Part shown: piece by piece, positions 1 to 8,390 of the stretch | Numbering within the stretch: the first letter of the stretch is position 1 | Layout: each line of letters starts with the position of its first letter | From: an uncultured Roseburia sp. | GTDB taxonomy: Bacteria; Bacillota; Clostridia; Lachnospirales; Lachnospiraceae | Length of the DNA: 46,271 bases | Reading direction: 5' to 3' | Assembly: GCA_900550935.1 (NCBI GenBank) | Contig: URUD01000021.1 | Coordinates: forward strand, 1-46,271 | Notes under the pieces: model-generated | Database searches by the model: none | Told to the model about the DNA's origin: nothing | Seen by the model: only the letters and a program-made list of their open reading frames with translations | Made by a program: the position numbers and the translations under genes

Positions 1-5
1 TTTTT

Positions 6-1376
6 TTAGATGATCTTCATTTTCATCCACTTTCCACTTAAATAACGGATGAAAAAGATGATTCCACGGATGGTCCAGTCTGCAAACATACCGATCCATA
101 CCCCCATCGGTCCAGTATGTAATACACGCATACAAAATACTGCCAGTGCCACACGGCACAGCCACATCGTACCGGTTGCCACGATCATGGAAAACTTTAC
201 ATCTCCTGCTGCACGCATTCCATATGCCGGGATAAACGATAAGACCCACACCAGTGGTTTTGCGATCGTAATCGCGATCACCATCTGAAAACAGAGTGCT
301 GCACTCTCCGCTTCCATTCCTGCCAGCCACATTGCCGGTTTCGCAAGTGCAAAGACAAACAGGCAGGAAAGCAGTACCGCCACTTCTGCATACAGGCTTA
401 ATTTCACAATGTAATATTTTGCCTCTTCTTTCCGTCCCGCACCGATCGCCTGTCCGACCACAGTCATCAGTCCGATACCGATTCCGATCCCTGCCACACC
501 ATTCACATTTTCAAAAATGATCGTCATTGCCTGTGCAGCGATCGCAGCCGTTCCAAGCGTGGAAACTGTGGATTGGATCGCCAGTTTTCCAAACTGGAAC
601 ATACCATTCTCGATACCGGAGGGAACACCTACCGCTAAGATTTTTACGATCAGTGGAAAATCCGGTCGGATCGACAGGTAATCATTTAAGACAATTTCCT
701 GCCTCGGCTTTGACAGCTGGTAGAATACCACGACCGTACAGAAGATACGGGAAACCAGCGTTGAGATTGCGGCTCCTTCTACCCCCATGTCCAGCCCAAA
801 GATCAAAAATGCGTTTCCCGCGATATTTAAGATATTGGAGATCACAGAGATCTTCATCGGGTACTTTGCATCTCCTGATGCACGGTAAAATGCCGAACCG
901 GCATCAAACAGCGCAATAAACGGATAAGAAAGCACTGTAATAAAGAAATAAACCTGCGCTGCCCGCATGACCTCAGGCTCGATCGCACCAAAGATCAGCC
1001 GAAGCAACGGTTTTCGAAATCCAATACAGAGAATGGATAACGCCAGTGCGATCGTAACAACCGTAAGCACGATCTGTCTTGCTGCACGGTTGCATCCCTC
1101 ATGATTTTTACTTCCGATATACTGGGAACAGATGATCGTCGCACCAGTCGCCATTGCCGCAAACACCTGTATGACCAGGGTATTGATGGAATCAACCAGT
1201 GACACAGCTGAGATTGCCGCACTGCCCACATTGCTGACCATCATGGTATCCACCATACCCATAAATGAATTCAGCAGCTGTTCTATGACAAGAGGAACCA
1301 ACAGCATCTGCAATGTTTTTCCTGAAAACAAAAGATCCTCTTTGTTAATCTTGCTTTTGTCATATAATTTTATCAT
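6..1376 (-). CDS. MATE family multidrug/Na+ antiporter
   Basis: The 456-residue product is a polytopic membrane protein with about 12 hydrophobic segments in two similar halves, the usual length and form of MATE exporters. These swap Na+ or H+ for cationic drugs or metabolites across the cytoplasmic membrane. N-terminal features typical of the family are the PLVIEQLLNSFMGMVDTMMV stretch near residues 28-47 and the later YPFIALFDAGSAFYRASGD loop. The ATG at 1376 is preceded by AGAGG with 8-nt spacing. It starts 12 nt after the hflX stop, so it is probably the last gene of the TPR-hflX-MATE unit. The gene is complete; its stop lies a few bases inside the window. The substrate cannot be read from sequence. 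Confidence 0.92.
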   Translation of the reverse strand: MIKLYDKSKINKEDLLFSGKTLQMLLVPLVIEQLLNSFMGMVDTMMVSNVGSAAISAVSLVDSINTLVIQVFAAMATGATIICSQYIGSKNHEGCNRAARQIVLTVVTIALALSILCIGFRKPLLRLIFGAIEPEVMRAAQVYFFITVLSYPFIALFDAGSAFYRASGDAKYPMKISVISNILNIAGNAFLIFGLDMGVEGAAISTLVSRIFCTVVVFYQLSKPRQEIVLNDYLSIRPDFPLIVKILAVGVPSGIENGMFQFGKLAIQSTVSTLGTAAIAAQAMTIIFENVNGVAGIGIGIGLMTVVGQAIGAGRKEEAKYYIVKLSLYAEVAVLLSCLFVFALAKPAMWLAGMEAESAALCFQMVIAITIAKPLVWVLSFIPAYGMRAAGDVKFSMIVATGTMWLCRVALAVFCMRVLHTGPMGVWIGMFADWTIRGIIFFIRYLSGKWMKMKII

Positions 1377-1388
1377 TTGTTCTGCCTC

Positions 1389-2636
1389 TTATGATAATTT
1401 TCCGTAAAGTTCTGCAGGAACATATGCTTTGACATAGATTCCCTCTGCCCGGTATTCTTCTTCTAATAATTCCCCGGATTTCCGGATCTGCTGGATGATA
1501 CCTGCTGCATCATAAGGTACGGTTCGTTCCACCAGTATCTTATTTTCACGGAGCAGCTCACAGAGCAGTTCTTTTAGCTCATCCAGCCCCTGTCCCGTTC
1601 TTGCGGAAATAGAAAGCGTACGATCCGCTTTAAAGTCCCGAAGCGGCTCTTTTTCCACGACGGCATCCTGTTTGTTAAACAATGTTACGATCGTTTTTTC
1701 TTTGATGTCAAGCTGATAAAGTGTCTCATAAACAATGTGCATCTGCTTATCCCTCTGTGGATTGGATGCATCGACTACATGCAGGATATAATCTGCATAT
1801 TTTGCCTCCTCTAACGTACTTTTAAATGCCTCGATCAGATGATGCGGCAGCTTTCTGATAAATCCGACCGTATCCGTAAGCAGAATCTGCTGCCTTCCCG
1901 GCAGTTCTAAAAGGCGGGTCGTCGGATCTAAGGTTGCAAACAGCTTATCCTCTTCTAGCACTTTGGCATCGGTTAAGGTATTTAACAGCGTGGATTTTCC
2001 GGCATTGGTATATCCTACGATCGCTGCCACCGGGATCTTGTTTTTCTCCCGCTGTGCCCTTGTGATCTCACGGTGCTGACGGATCTCCTTTAATTCCCGG
2101 TTTAACTGGGCGATCCGATCTTTGATGAGCCTTCGATCCATCTCAAGTTTTTTTTCACCAGGTCCCCTTGTTCCAATTCCACCGCCCAGTCTTGACATGG
2201 AACGTCCCATTCCTGCCAGACGGCTCAGACGGTATTTTAACTGCGCCAGTTCGACCTGTATCTTTCCCTCACTTGTGATCGCCCTTGCGGCAAAGATATC
2301 TAGAATGATCAGCGTACGATCCATGATCTTAGTGTTTAGTATCATTTCCAGATTTTTTATCTGAGCCGGCGATAATTCATCGTCACAGACAATACCGGTC
2401 GCCCCGGTCTGCTCTACCAGTTCTGCGATCTCCTGCACCTTTCCGGTTCCCACATAAGTGCCCGGATGGATCAGTGCCCTTTTCTGGATCAGCGTCCCGA
2501 CGACTTCGGCTCCCGCTGTCTTTACCAGCTCTGCCAGCTCTGCAACCGAATCCTCTGCATCATCGCCGTCCTGCTCACTGACTCCGACCAGCACAACTTT
2601 TTCTTTCATTTCTTCTATTTCAAATGTTTCTGCCAT
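1389..2636 (-). CDS. hflX: GTPase HflX
   Basis: HflX is a ribosome-associated GTPase that splits or rescues stalled 70S ribosomes under stress. The protein (415 aa from the chosen start) has the HflX N-terminal domain (GTGKVQEI, 'CDDELSPAQ'), the glycine-rich linker GGGIGTRGPGEKKLE, then a G domain with G1 GYTNAGKST, the G3 region DTVGFIRKLPHHLIEAF and G4 NKQD, all in family order. I start it at the ATG at 2634-2636 because AGGAG (2641-2645) precedes it by 4 nt. An ATG 21 bases further upstream lacks a ribosome site. It sits 37 nt after the TPR lipoprotein gene and 12 nt before the MATE gene. Confidence 0.96.
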   Translation of the reverse strand: MAETFEIEEMKEKVVLVGVSEQDGDDAEDSVAELAELVKTAGAEVVGTLIQKRALIHPGTYVGTGKVQEIAELVEQTGATGIVCDDELSPAQIKNLEMILNTKIMDRTLIILDIFAARAITSEGKIQVELAQLKYRLSRLAGMGRSMSRLGGGIGTRGPGEKKLEMDRRLIKDRIAQLNRELKEIRQHREITRAQREKNKIPVAAIVGYTNAGKSTLLNTLTDAKVLEEDKLFATLDPTTRLLELPGRQQILLTDTVGFIRKLPHHLIEAFKSTLEEAKYADYILHVVDASNPQRDKQMHIVYETLYQLDIKEKTIVTLFNKQDAVVEKEPLRDFKADRTLSISARTGQGLDELKELLCELLRENKILVERTVPYDAAGIIQQIRKSGELLEEEYRAEGIYVKAYVPAELYGKLS

Positions 2637-2673
2637 TTTACTCCTATTCCTGGGCATTTCTGCCCGGTCTCAT

Positions 2674-3720
2674 TTACTGTGTACTCTCCGTATCCGATGG
2701 CACTGCCTCTGTCGACTGTGTATCCTCGGCTGGTGTCTCCTTTACGGTCTCTTTGACCTGTCTGTTTTTGAGGAAAATATATTCTCTCTGTGCTGCTGCA
2801 TCATCCGGGCAGAGCGTGATATATTCCTGCACAACTTCCCATGCTGTTGCAAAATCCCCGGTATACTCGCAGGCAATGATCTGGTTGGAAAGCAGCATTG
2901 CACGGTTTGGTACATTTTCCATGGCAAGCCCCTGTTTGATGTAATTGAGTGCGGAAGCGTAATTCCCCCTTCCCATCTCGATCTCTGCCAGTGCATTCAT
3001 TGCTGTTGAGTCCGCGATACCAGAGTCTGTATATGCCTGATAATACGTTTCTGCCTGCTCGGAATCTCCCTCTGCCTCATACACCTGTGCCAGATAAAGA
3101 TTTGCTTCCTTGCTCTCTTTTTTGATCGCAGCCGCAAGTTCTTCCTTTGCATTGTCATACTGCCCTAACAGATAGTAGATCCTTCCGCGGTTCGTCAGAT
3201 CCTCCGCAGAATTTCCTTTGATGTCAAAGGCTTTATTTAAGTATTCTTCCCCCTGCTCTTTCATATTATAAGCAGCAAGATCCTCATAAATCCCAATGTA
3301 GAGCTTGTAGTCATTTTTATTACAGTTTACCGCCTTTTCAAAATTGGAGACTGCCGTATCTGTATTTCCATTTTGCAGATCCAGACATCCCATCAGATAA
3401 TAGGCATTGCCATCGTCCTTATTATAATCGATCAGTGCCTGATAGGTATCATATGCTCCCTGTGTGTCGCCGGACGCGTATAACGCTGCCGCTTTATAGT
3501 AACAGATATCGATCTCGGTATCTGTGATCTCTCCTGCGCACTGTGCAAGTGCGCTTCCAAATGCCACAATCGCACCATCGTAATCGCCCTTTTGCATGTC
3601 TGCGATCCCGATATCGCGGAAGCCCAGTTCATCTTCCATCCGTTCATTTGCACAGCCGGATAACAGTGTCACGGACAATGCTGCCACTGCTATCATATAT
3701 GTAACATCGTGTTTTTTCAT
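2674..3720 (-). CDS. TPR-repeat lipoprotein
   Basis: The 348-aa product begins with MKKHDVTY, a short hydrophobic stretch and the lipobox LSGC, so it should be processed to a membrane-anchored lipoprotein on the outer face. The rest is a run of about seven TPR-like helix pairs with alternating A/Y/G positions (for example 'AFGSALAQC', 'AVNCNKNDYKLYIG', 'GRIYYLLGQYDNAKEEL'), followed by an acidic, Thr/Ser-rich C-terminal tail. TPR proteins scaffold protein complexes; no specific partner can be named. Start: the ATG at 3718-3720 has GGAG 7 nt upstream. A longer reading frame would bury the signal sequence. It is first in the unit with hflX and MATE. Confidence 0.85.
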   Translation of the reverse strand: MKKHDVTYMIAVAALSVTLLSGCANERMEDELGFRDIGIADMQKGDYDGAIVAFGSALAQCAGEITDTEIDICYYKAAALYASGDTQGAYDTYQALIDYNKDDGNAYYLMGCLDLQNGNTDTAVSNFEKAVNCNKNDYKLYIGIYEDLAAYNMKEQGEEYLNKAFDIKGNSAEDLTNRGRIYYLLGQYDNAKEELAAAIKKESKEANLYLAQVYEAEGDSEQAETYYQAYTDSGIADSTAMNALAEIEMGRGNYASALNYIKQGLAMENVPNRAMLLSNQIIACEYTGDFATAWEVVQEYITLCPDDAAAQREYIFLKNRQVKETVKETPAEDTQSTEAVPSDTESTQ

Positions 3721-3767
3721 CGTAATCTCCGTTCTTAATGGTCTCCCATTTTCTTTTCGCATACTCG

Positions 3768-3773
3768 ATTATA
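3768..3773 (-). promoter_or_regulatory. Extended -10 promoter for TPR-hflX-MATE
   Basis: On the minus strand a TGC-TATAAT extended -10 element lies about 45 nt upstream of the TPR start codon. The matching -35 region is weak, as is common when TGn is present. It lies between the dipeptidase terminator and the TPR gene. Confidence 0.55.
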
Positions 3774-3795
3774 GCACATTTCATTTTTATTGCAT

Positions 3796-3832
3796 AAAAA
3801 AATGCAACATTCCTTTCAAAATGTTGCATTTT
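3796..3832 (-). terminator. Rho-independent terminator after ldh-dipeptidase
   Basis: A 13-bp perfect inverted repeat (arms 3799-3811 and 3820-3832, core TGCAACATT) is followed on the minus strand by a run of seven U. It lies 25 nt downstream of the M19 dipeptidase stop. Confidence 0.9.
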
Positions 3833-3856
3833 ATCTGTCCGGTATCGACCAGTCGC

Positions 3857-4846
3857 CTACGGCAGGCACTCCTTTAACACGCGTTCCACATTTTTATACG
3901 CAATGTGATCCAGCTCCCGCTCCGAAAATCCCCTCTTTTTCAGCGCATCAAAAAGCAGCGGCATCTGTGTGCAGTCTTTGATCTCGAGTTGTCCACAGAT
4001 CCCGTCAAAATCGGTTCCAATTCCCACACACTCGATCCCACCGACATTTCTCATATGCTCGACATGGTCGCACATGCACGCGATCCTGCTCTCCTGATCC
4101 GTCTGCTCCCGGTTCAAAAATCCGGGATAGAAATTTAACCCTGCCACGCCGCCACGCTCTGCAAGGATCCGTATCATCTCATCTGTTAAGTTCCTGCTGG
4201 CTGGTGAGAGTGCCCTGCAATTTGAATGGGATGCGACAAACGGTTTTTTCGTCACGTCTGCCACATCATAAAATCCATCATCTGAAAGATGGGAAACATC
4301 AGGCAAAACCCCTAAGGTTTCCATATAGCTGACCGCTTCTTTTCCAAACGGCTTTAACCCCCATTTTCCCTGTTCCCGCGGGAAGGTGTGTGGATAACCA
4401 AGACTGTTTTCATCGTTCCAGGTCAGTGTGACAAGACGCACGCCCATTTCATAAAACTGTCTGATCTTTGTCAGGTCACCTTCTGCGACTGCAGCATTTT
4501 CTATCGTAAGAAATGCAGATATTTTTCCCTCGCTCCGGTTTTTTCTGTAATCTGCCATGTTATAAGCAGGTGCTAAGGTTTCCCTGCACTGTTCTAAGGT
4601 GTTCTGATAAATTTCATATAATTTTTCCAGTAGTTCCGGCATGGTCGGAACTGGTTCTGCTTCATGGCGGTATGCACTCCGGTCACGCTCCTGCTGCGGC
4701 AGGAACATGGCAAAAAACTGTGCCGCCACGCCCGACTGCCCCAAACGTTTTATATCTATCATTGTATCAGAAAGCATCTCTATTGTCTTTTTCCCCTGCA
4801 TGATCGCAGCACCTAAGGTGTCGCAGTGCATATCAATATATTCCAT
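3857..4846 (-). CDS. Membrane-type dipeptidase, peptidase family M19
   Basis: A 329-aa zinc dipeptidase of the renal dipeptidase family, hydrolysing dipeptides (often with a D-residue at the second position) in the cytoplasm. Visible metal-site motifs in order are H7-x-D9 in MHCDT, the central E in LTIENAAV (usually IEG in the family), DVSHLSD, ASHSNCRAL with the Arg nearby, and the C-terminal GIGTDFDG. The length is normal for bacterial forms. There is no signal peptide. The ATG at 4846 has GAGG 5 nt upstream. It follows ldh by 42 nt with no terminator between, so the two are probably co-transcribed, an association with no obvious metabolic logic. Confidence 0.93.
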   Translation of the reverse strand: MEYIDMHCDTLGAAIMQGKKTIEMLSDTMIDIKRLGQSGVAAQFFAMFLPQQERDRSAYRHEAEPVPTMPELLEKLYEIYQNTLEQCRETLAPAYNMADYRKNRSEGKISAFLTIENAAVAEGDLTKIRQFYEMGVRLVTLTWNDENSLGYPHTFPREQGKWGLKPFGKEAVSYMETLGVLPDVSHLSDDGFYDVADVTKKPFVASHSNCRALSPASRNLTDEMIRILAERGGVAGLNFYPGFLNREQTDQESRIACMCDHVEHMRNVGGIECVGIGTDFDGICGQLEIKDCTQMPLLFDALKKRGFSERELDHIAYKNVERVLKECLP

Positions 4847-4888
4847 TTTTTCCTCATTTCTGATCTTAGTTTCCCACAGATCATATTT

Positions 4889-5842
4889 TTATAATTCCAG
4901 TCCGTCTATCACTTTCTTTAAGGCATCTGCGGATTCTTTTAATTTCTGTGCTTCTTCTTCATTTAAGGAAATCGGCACATGTGTCTCCACACCATTTACA
5001 CCGACAATTGCCGGCATGCTCAGTGCGATGTTTTCAATGCCATACTCTCCATGCATGATCGTTGAGATCGGCAGAATGGATTTTTCATCCCGCATGATGC
5101 ACTCGCAGATCCGCTTCACAGACATCGCAATGCCGTAATAGGTTGCATGTTTTTTTGCAATGATCTCATATGCACTGTTCTTTACCTGGTTTGCGATCTC
5201 TTCCATAGATGCCTCGTGGTTAAAATGTCCTCTCATCTCGCAGAAGTCATTTAATGGGATCCCGGAAACATTGGTGCTGCTCCATGCTGCGATCTCGCTG
5301 TCCCCATGTTCTCCGATGATAAAGGAGTGCACGCTGCGGCTGTCGACACTTAAATGCTCTCCTAAAGCATATTTGAGCCGCGCCGTATCCAGAACCGTAC
5401 CGGAACCAATCACACGGTTTTCCGGCAGACCGCTTAATTTTATTGCGGTATAGGTCAAAATATCGACCGGATTTGATACGACCAGTAAAATTCCCTGATA
5501 ATCCCTGCTTGCGATCTCCGGGATAATGCTTTTATAGATTGCAACGTTTTTATGCACCAGATCCAGTCTTGTCTCATCCGGTTTCTGATTTGCCCCGGCT
5601 GTCACGATAATGATTGCCGCATCCGCTACATCGTCATAATTTCCGGCATAGATCTTCATCTGTCCTGCAAACGGTACCCCATGTGCAATATCCTTTGCTT
5701 CTCCGTCTGCTTTTTCCTCATTTGCATCCAGCAGGACCATCTCGGAAAACAACCGGCTCTGCATCAGTGTAAACGCTGTTGCTGATCCTACGAAACCACA
5801 TCCGATGACTGCTGCTTTTCTTGGATTTACTTTTTTTCCCAT
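4889..5842 (-). CDS. ldh: L-lactate dehydrogenase
   Basis: NAD-dependent LDH (317 aa), reducing pyruvate to L-lactate to recycle NADH in fermentation. The Rossmann motif GCGFVGSA is at residues 14-21. D39 after the second strand favours NAD. The substrate loop GANQKPDETR carries Q86 (the lactate-type Gln rather than the malate-type Arg) and the mobile Arg 92. D152/R155 and the catalytic H179 in GEHGDSE are present. The start has AGGAG with 9-nt spacing. A TATAAT box and a TGTTGT/ACAACA dyad lie upstream. In Firmicutes ldh is often under the NADH sensor Rex; the dyad here is only loosely like its site. Confidence 0.96.
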   Translation of the reverse strand: MGKKVNPRKAAVIGCGFVGSATAFTLMQSRLFSEMVLLDANEEKADGEAKDIAHGVPFAGQMKIYAGNYDDVADAAIIIVTAGANQKPDETRLDLVHKNVAIYKSIIPEIASRDYQGILLVVSNPVDILTYTAIKLSGLPENRVIGSGTVLDTARLKYALGEHLSVDSRSVHSFIIGEHGDSEIAAWSSTNVSGIPLNDFCEMRGHFNHEASMEEIANQVKNSAYEIIAKKHATYYGIAMSVKRICECIMRDEKSILPISTIMHGEYGIENIALSMPAIVGVNGVETHVPISLNEEEAQKLKESADALKKVIDGLEL

Positions 5843-5879
5843 AATTGCTCTCTCCTTTTCTCTTTTTGTCTATGCCTAT

Positions 5880-5922
5880 ATTATATACAGAAAACGCGAA
5901 AATAAATGTTGTCATAACAACA
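5880..5922 (-). promoter_or_regulatory. ldh promoter with upstream dyad
   Basis: On the minus strand TATAAT (5880-5885) lies 37 nt before the ldh ATG. Just upstream of the expected -35 position is an inverted repeat with 6-bp arms, TGTTGT-TATG-ACAACA (5907-5922). Its place suggests a regulator site, possibly for a redox or global regulator. The -35 match (CATTTA) is poor, which would fit an activated promoter. Confidence 0.5.
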
Positions 5923-5938
5923 CTTTACCATTTTTTAT

Positions 5939-5973
5939 AAAAAAAAGAAACCCACACATATGTATGGATTTCT
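5939..5973 (-). terminator. glgP terminator
   Basis: A 28-nt inverted repeat at 5946-5973 has two C-A mismatches on the plus strand. These become G-U pairs in the minus-strand transcript. It is followed by eight U. It lies 21 nt after the glgP stop, so it acts on the minus strand. Confidence 0.85.
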
Positions 5974-5993
5974 TTCTATGATTTATTTTCTTT

Positions 5994-8246
5994 TTACAGA
6001 TGCCAGATATCCTCATTGTACTGTGCAATCGTACGGTCAGATGAGAAGAAACCTGCTTTGCTGATGTTAATGAGCATTTTCTTTGCCCATGCCATACGAT
6101 CTTCATAGTCTGCATAGATACGCTCTTTTGTTGCAACGTAGTCTTTAAAGTCCGGAAGGGTCATGAACCAGTCTTTATTTAACAGCTCATTGTAAAGACG
6201 CTCTAAATTCTCTCTGCATCCGACTGCCATCAAAGTATCACTTACAATAAAGTCGATCGCACGTTTGATGTCTGCATCGTTCTCATAGTAGCTTCTTGAA
6301 ACATAATCTGCTTTCTCGTAGTGCTCGATGACTGCCTCGGAAGACTCACCGAAGATATAAATGTTGTCATCTCCTACGAACTGGTGCATCTCTACGTTTG
6401 CACCGTCCATGGTTCCGATCGCGATCGCACCATTTAACATGAATTTCATGTTAGAAGTACCGGATGCCTCTTTGGAAGCAAGGGAGATCTGCTCGTGGAT
6501 GTCTGCTGCAGGGATCAGTTTCTCAGCTAAGGTAACGTTGTAGTTTTCTACCATAACAACCTTTAAGTATGGGGATACTTCAGGATCTTTGCTGATCACT
6601 TCCTGTAAGCAGAGGATCAGGTGGATGATATCCTTTGCGATCACATAAGCAGGAGCTGCTTTTGCACCGAAGATCACCGTAATCGGGCGTGCCGGTTTTT
6701 TGCCTGCTTTGATCTCAAAATATTTGTGGATGACATAGAGTGCATTCATCTGCTGTCTCTTGTACTCGTGCAGTCTCTTGATCTGAATATCGTAGATGGA
6801 GTTGTCATCTAAAACAATACCCTGTGTTTTCTCAAGATATGCTTTTAAGTCTGCTTTTCTTGCTGATTTTACATCTAATAATTTCTGTAATACAGCAGGA
6901 TCGTCTACATATTTTCCTAATTTTTCAAGCTCTTCGGCATTTTTCTTGTAGCCATCTCCGATCAGAGATGTGAACAGATCTGCCAACTCTGAGTTGCAGT
7001 GTAATAACCAGCGGCGGAAGGTGATACCATTGGTCTTGTTGTTGAATTTCTCCGGGTAGATCTTATAGAAGTTATTTAACTCTGTATTCTTTAAGATCTC
7101 TGTGTGGAGATATGCAACTCCGTTTACGCTGTATCCGTAATGGATATCCATATGTGCCATATGAACACGGTTCTCATCATCAATGATCGCTACGGACTTG
7201 TCATCGTATTTCTTTGTGACACGGCTGTTTAATTCATAGATGATCGGAAGTAACTGTGGTACTGCCTTCTCTAAGAAATGGATCGGCCATTTCTCGAGTG
7301 CTTCTGCAAGGATTGTGTGGTTGGTGTATGCACAGGTCTTAGATACGATATCGATTGCCTCATCCATTAAGATGCCGCGTTCCATCAGAAGACGGATCAT
7401 CTCAGGGATTACCATACTTGGATGTGTATCGTTGATCTGGATCACAACATACTCGTTTAATTTGTGCAGATCGCCGCCTCTTGCTAATGTCTCGTCAATG
7501 ATCAGTCTTGCAGCGTTGCTTACCATGAAGTACTGCTGGTAAACACGAAGGATCCTTCCCTTGTCATCTGAGTCATCCGGGTATAAGAATAATGTCAGGT
7601 TCTTTGCGATATCTTCTTTATTGAAATCAATTCCGTTTCCTACCAGGCTCTCATCCACCGTCTCAACATCGAATAAGTGAAGCTTGGTTGTGCGGTTTTC
7701 ATAACCGATAACATCAATGTCATACAGTCTGGACTGTAAGGTAAATCCGCCAAAGCTGATCGGATATGTAACATCTGTTTTTGTCAGCCAGCTTTCTTTC
7801 TCGATCCATGGGTTTGGTGTCTCATGCTGTAAATTGTTTTCAAATACCTGTTTGAATAATCCGTAGTGATAATTTAGTCCTACGCCATCACCATTTAATC
7901 CAAGGCTCGCGATAGAGTCAAGGAAGCAGGCTGCAAGACGTCCCAAACCACCATTTCCTAAAGACGGTTCCGGTTCTACTTCTTCTACCTCTGCAAGACT
8001 TTTTCCGTTCTCTGCAAGAAGTTTCTTGACATCCTCGTAAATTCCAAGGTTGATCAGGTTGTTGGATAATAATTTACCGATCAGAAACTCTGCTGAAATA
8101 TAGTATAATTTACGTTTTCCGGCATTGCTCTCTTTCTCTTTTGCCATTCCTTTTGTCATCTCTAATAAAGAATAGTAAAGTTCCTCATTGCTGCAATCTG
8201 CAATGCTTTTTCCACATCTTTTGGTTACGATTTCCTGTAAGTTCAT
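5994..8246 (-). CDS. glgP: Glycogen/starch/alpha-glucan phosphorylase
   Basis: A GT35 phosphorylase (750 aa) that releases glucose-1-phosphate from alpha-1,4-glucan using phosphate and pyridoxal phosphate. Family signatures run in order: LGNGGLGRLAACFLDS in the N-terminal half, the QINDTHPSMVIPEM region, the histidine-rich NHTILAEALE block, and the PLP site EASGTSNMKFMLNGA with the Schiff-base Lys at residue 601. The N-terminal allosteric extension of the mammalian enzyme is missing and the length fits short bacterial forms. GGAGG lies 4 nt before the ATG. Transcribed alone: its own terminator follows, and a divergent AraC gene sits 144 nt upstream, a natural candidate regulator. Confidence 0.97.
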   Translation of the reverse strand: MNLQEIVTKRCGKSIADCSNEELYYSLLEMTKGMAKEKESNAGKRKLYYISAEFLIGKLLSNNLINLGIYEDVKKLLAENGKSLAEVEEVEPEPSLGNGGLGRLAACFLDSIASLGLNGDGVGLNYHYGLFKQVFENNLQHETPNPWIEKESWLTKTDVTYPISFGGFTLQSRLYDIDVIGYENRTTKLHLFDVETVDESLVGNGIDFNKEDIAKNLTLFLYPDDSDDKGRILRVYQQYFMVSNAARLIIDETLARGGDLHKLNEYVVIQINDTHPSMVIPEMIRLLMERGILMDEAIDIVSKTCAYTNHTILAEALEKWPIHFLEKAVPQLLPIIYELNSRVTKKYDDKSVAIIDDENRVHMAHMDIHYGYSVNGVAYLHTEILKNTELNNFYKIYPEKFNNKTNGITFRRWLLHCNSELADLFTSLIGDGYKKNAEELEKLGKYVDDPAVLQKLLDVKSARKADLKAYLEKTQGIVLDDNSIYDIQIKRLHEYKRQQMNALYVIHKYFEIKAGKKPARPITVIFGAKAAPAYVIAKDIIHLILCLQEVISKDPEVSPYLKVVMVENYNVTLAEKLIPAADIHEQISLASKEASGTSNMKFMLNGAIAIGTMDGANVEMHQFVGDDNIYIFGESSEAVIEHYEKADYVSRSYYENDADIKRAIDFIVSDTLMAVGCRENLERLYNELLNKDWFMTLPDFKDYVATKERIYADYEDRMAWAKKMLINISKAGFFSSDRTIAQYNEDIWHL

Positions 8247-8327
8247 GTTTCCTCCATTCCGGCTTACCTAAGCCATATCCAGTTTGTTCCTTCTCCTGTT
8301 TGCTCCCGCAAATCACTTTATACTGGT

Positions 8328-8333
8328 ATTATA
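8328..8333 (-). promoter_or_regulatory. Possible glgP -10 box
   Basis: Minus-strand TATAAT lies 81 nt upstream of the glgP start. A TTGACA further upstream (8356-8361) is 22 nt away, too far for a normal pair, so the -35 is unclear. That TTGACA overlaps the -35 of the divergent AraC promoter. Confidence 0.35.
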
Positions 8334-8354
8334 GGTTGGGTTTTCGTATTTTTC

Positions 8355-8384
8355 TTGTCAAATAGACTCAAAAAGTGGTACAAT
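8355..8384 (+). promoter_or_regulatory. AraC-gene promoter abutting the start codon
   Basis: TTGTCA (8355-8360), an 18-nt spacer and TACAAT (8379-8384) form a good sigma-A promoter. The usual 6-7 nt from the -10 to the first base puts transcription start on or beside the ATG at 8391, leaving no room for a leader. Confidence 0.6.
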
Positions 8385-8390
8385 CCTATC

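Noticed and set aside
2458..3009. 183-codon plus-strand frame across hflX and the TPR gene
   Set aside because: It crosses two well supported minus-strand genes and encodes a Cys/Ser/Phe-rich product with no family likeness.
3857..5842. ldh and M19 dipeptidase as a pathway pair
   Set aside because: They are probably co-transcribed, but no shared pathway can be supported, so this is not put forward as a system.
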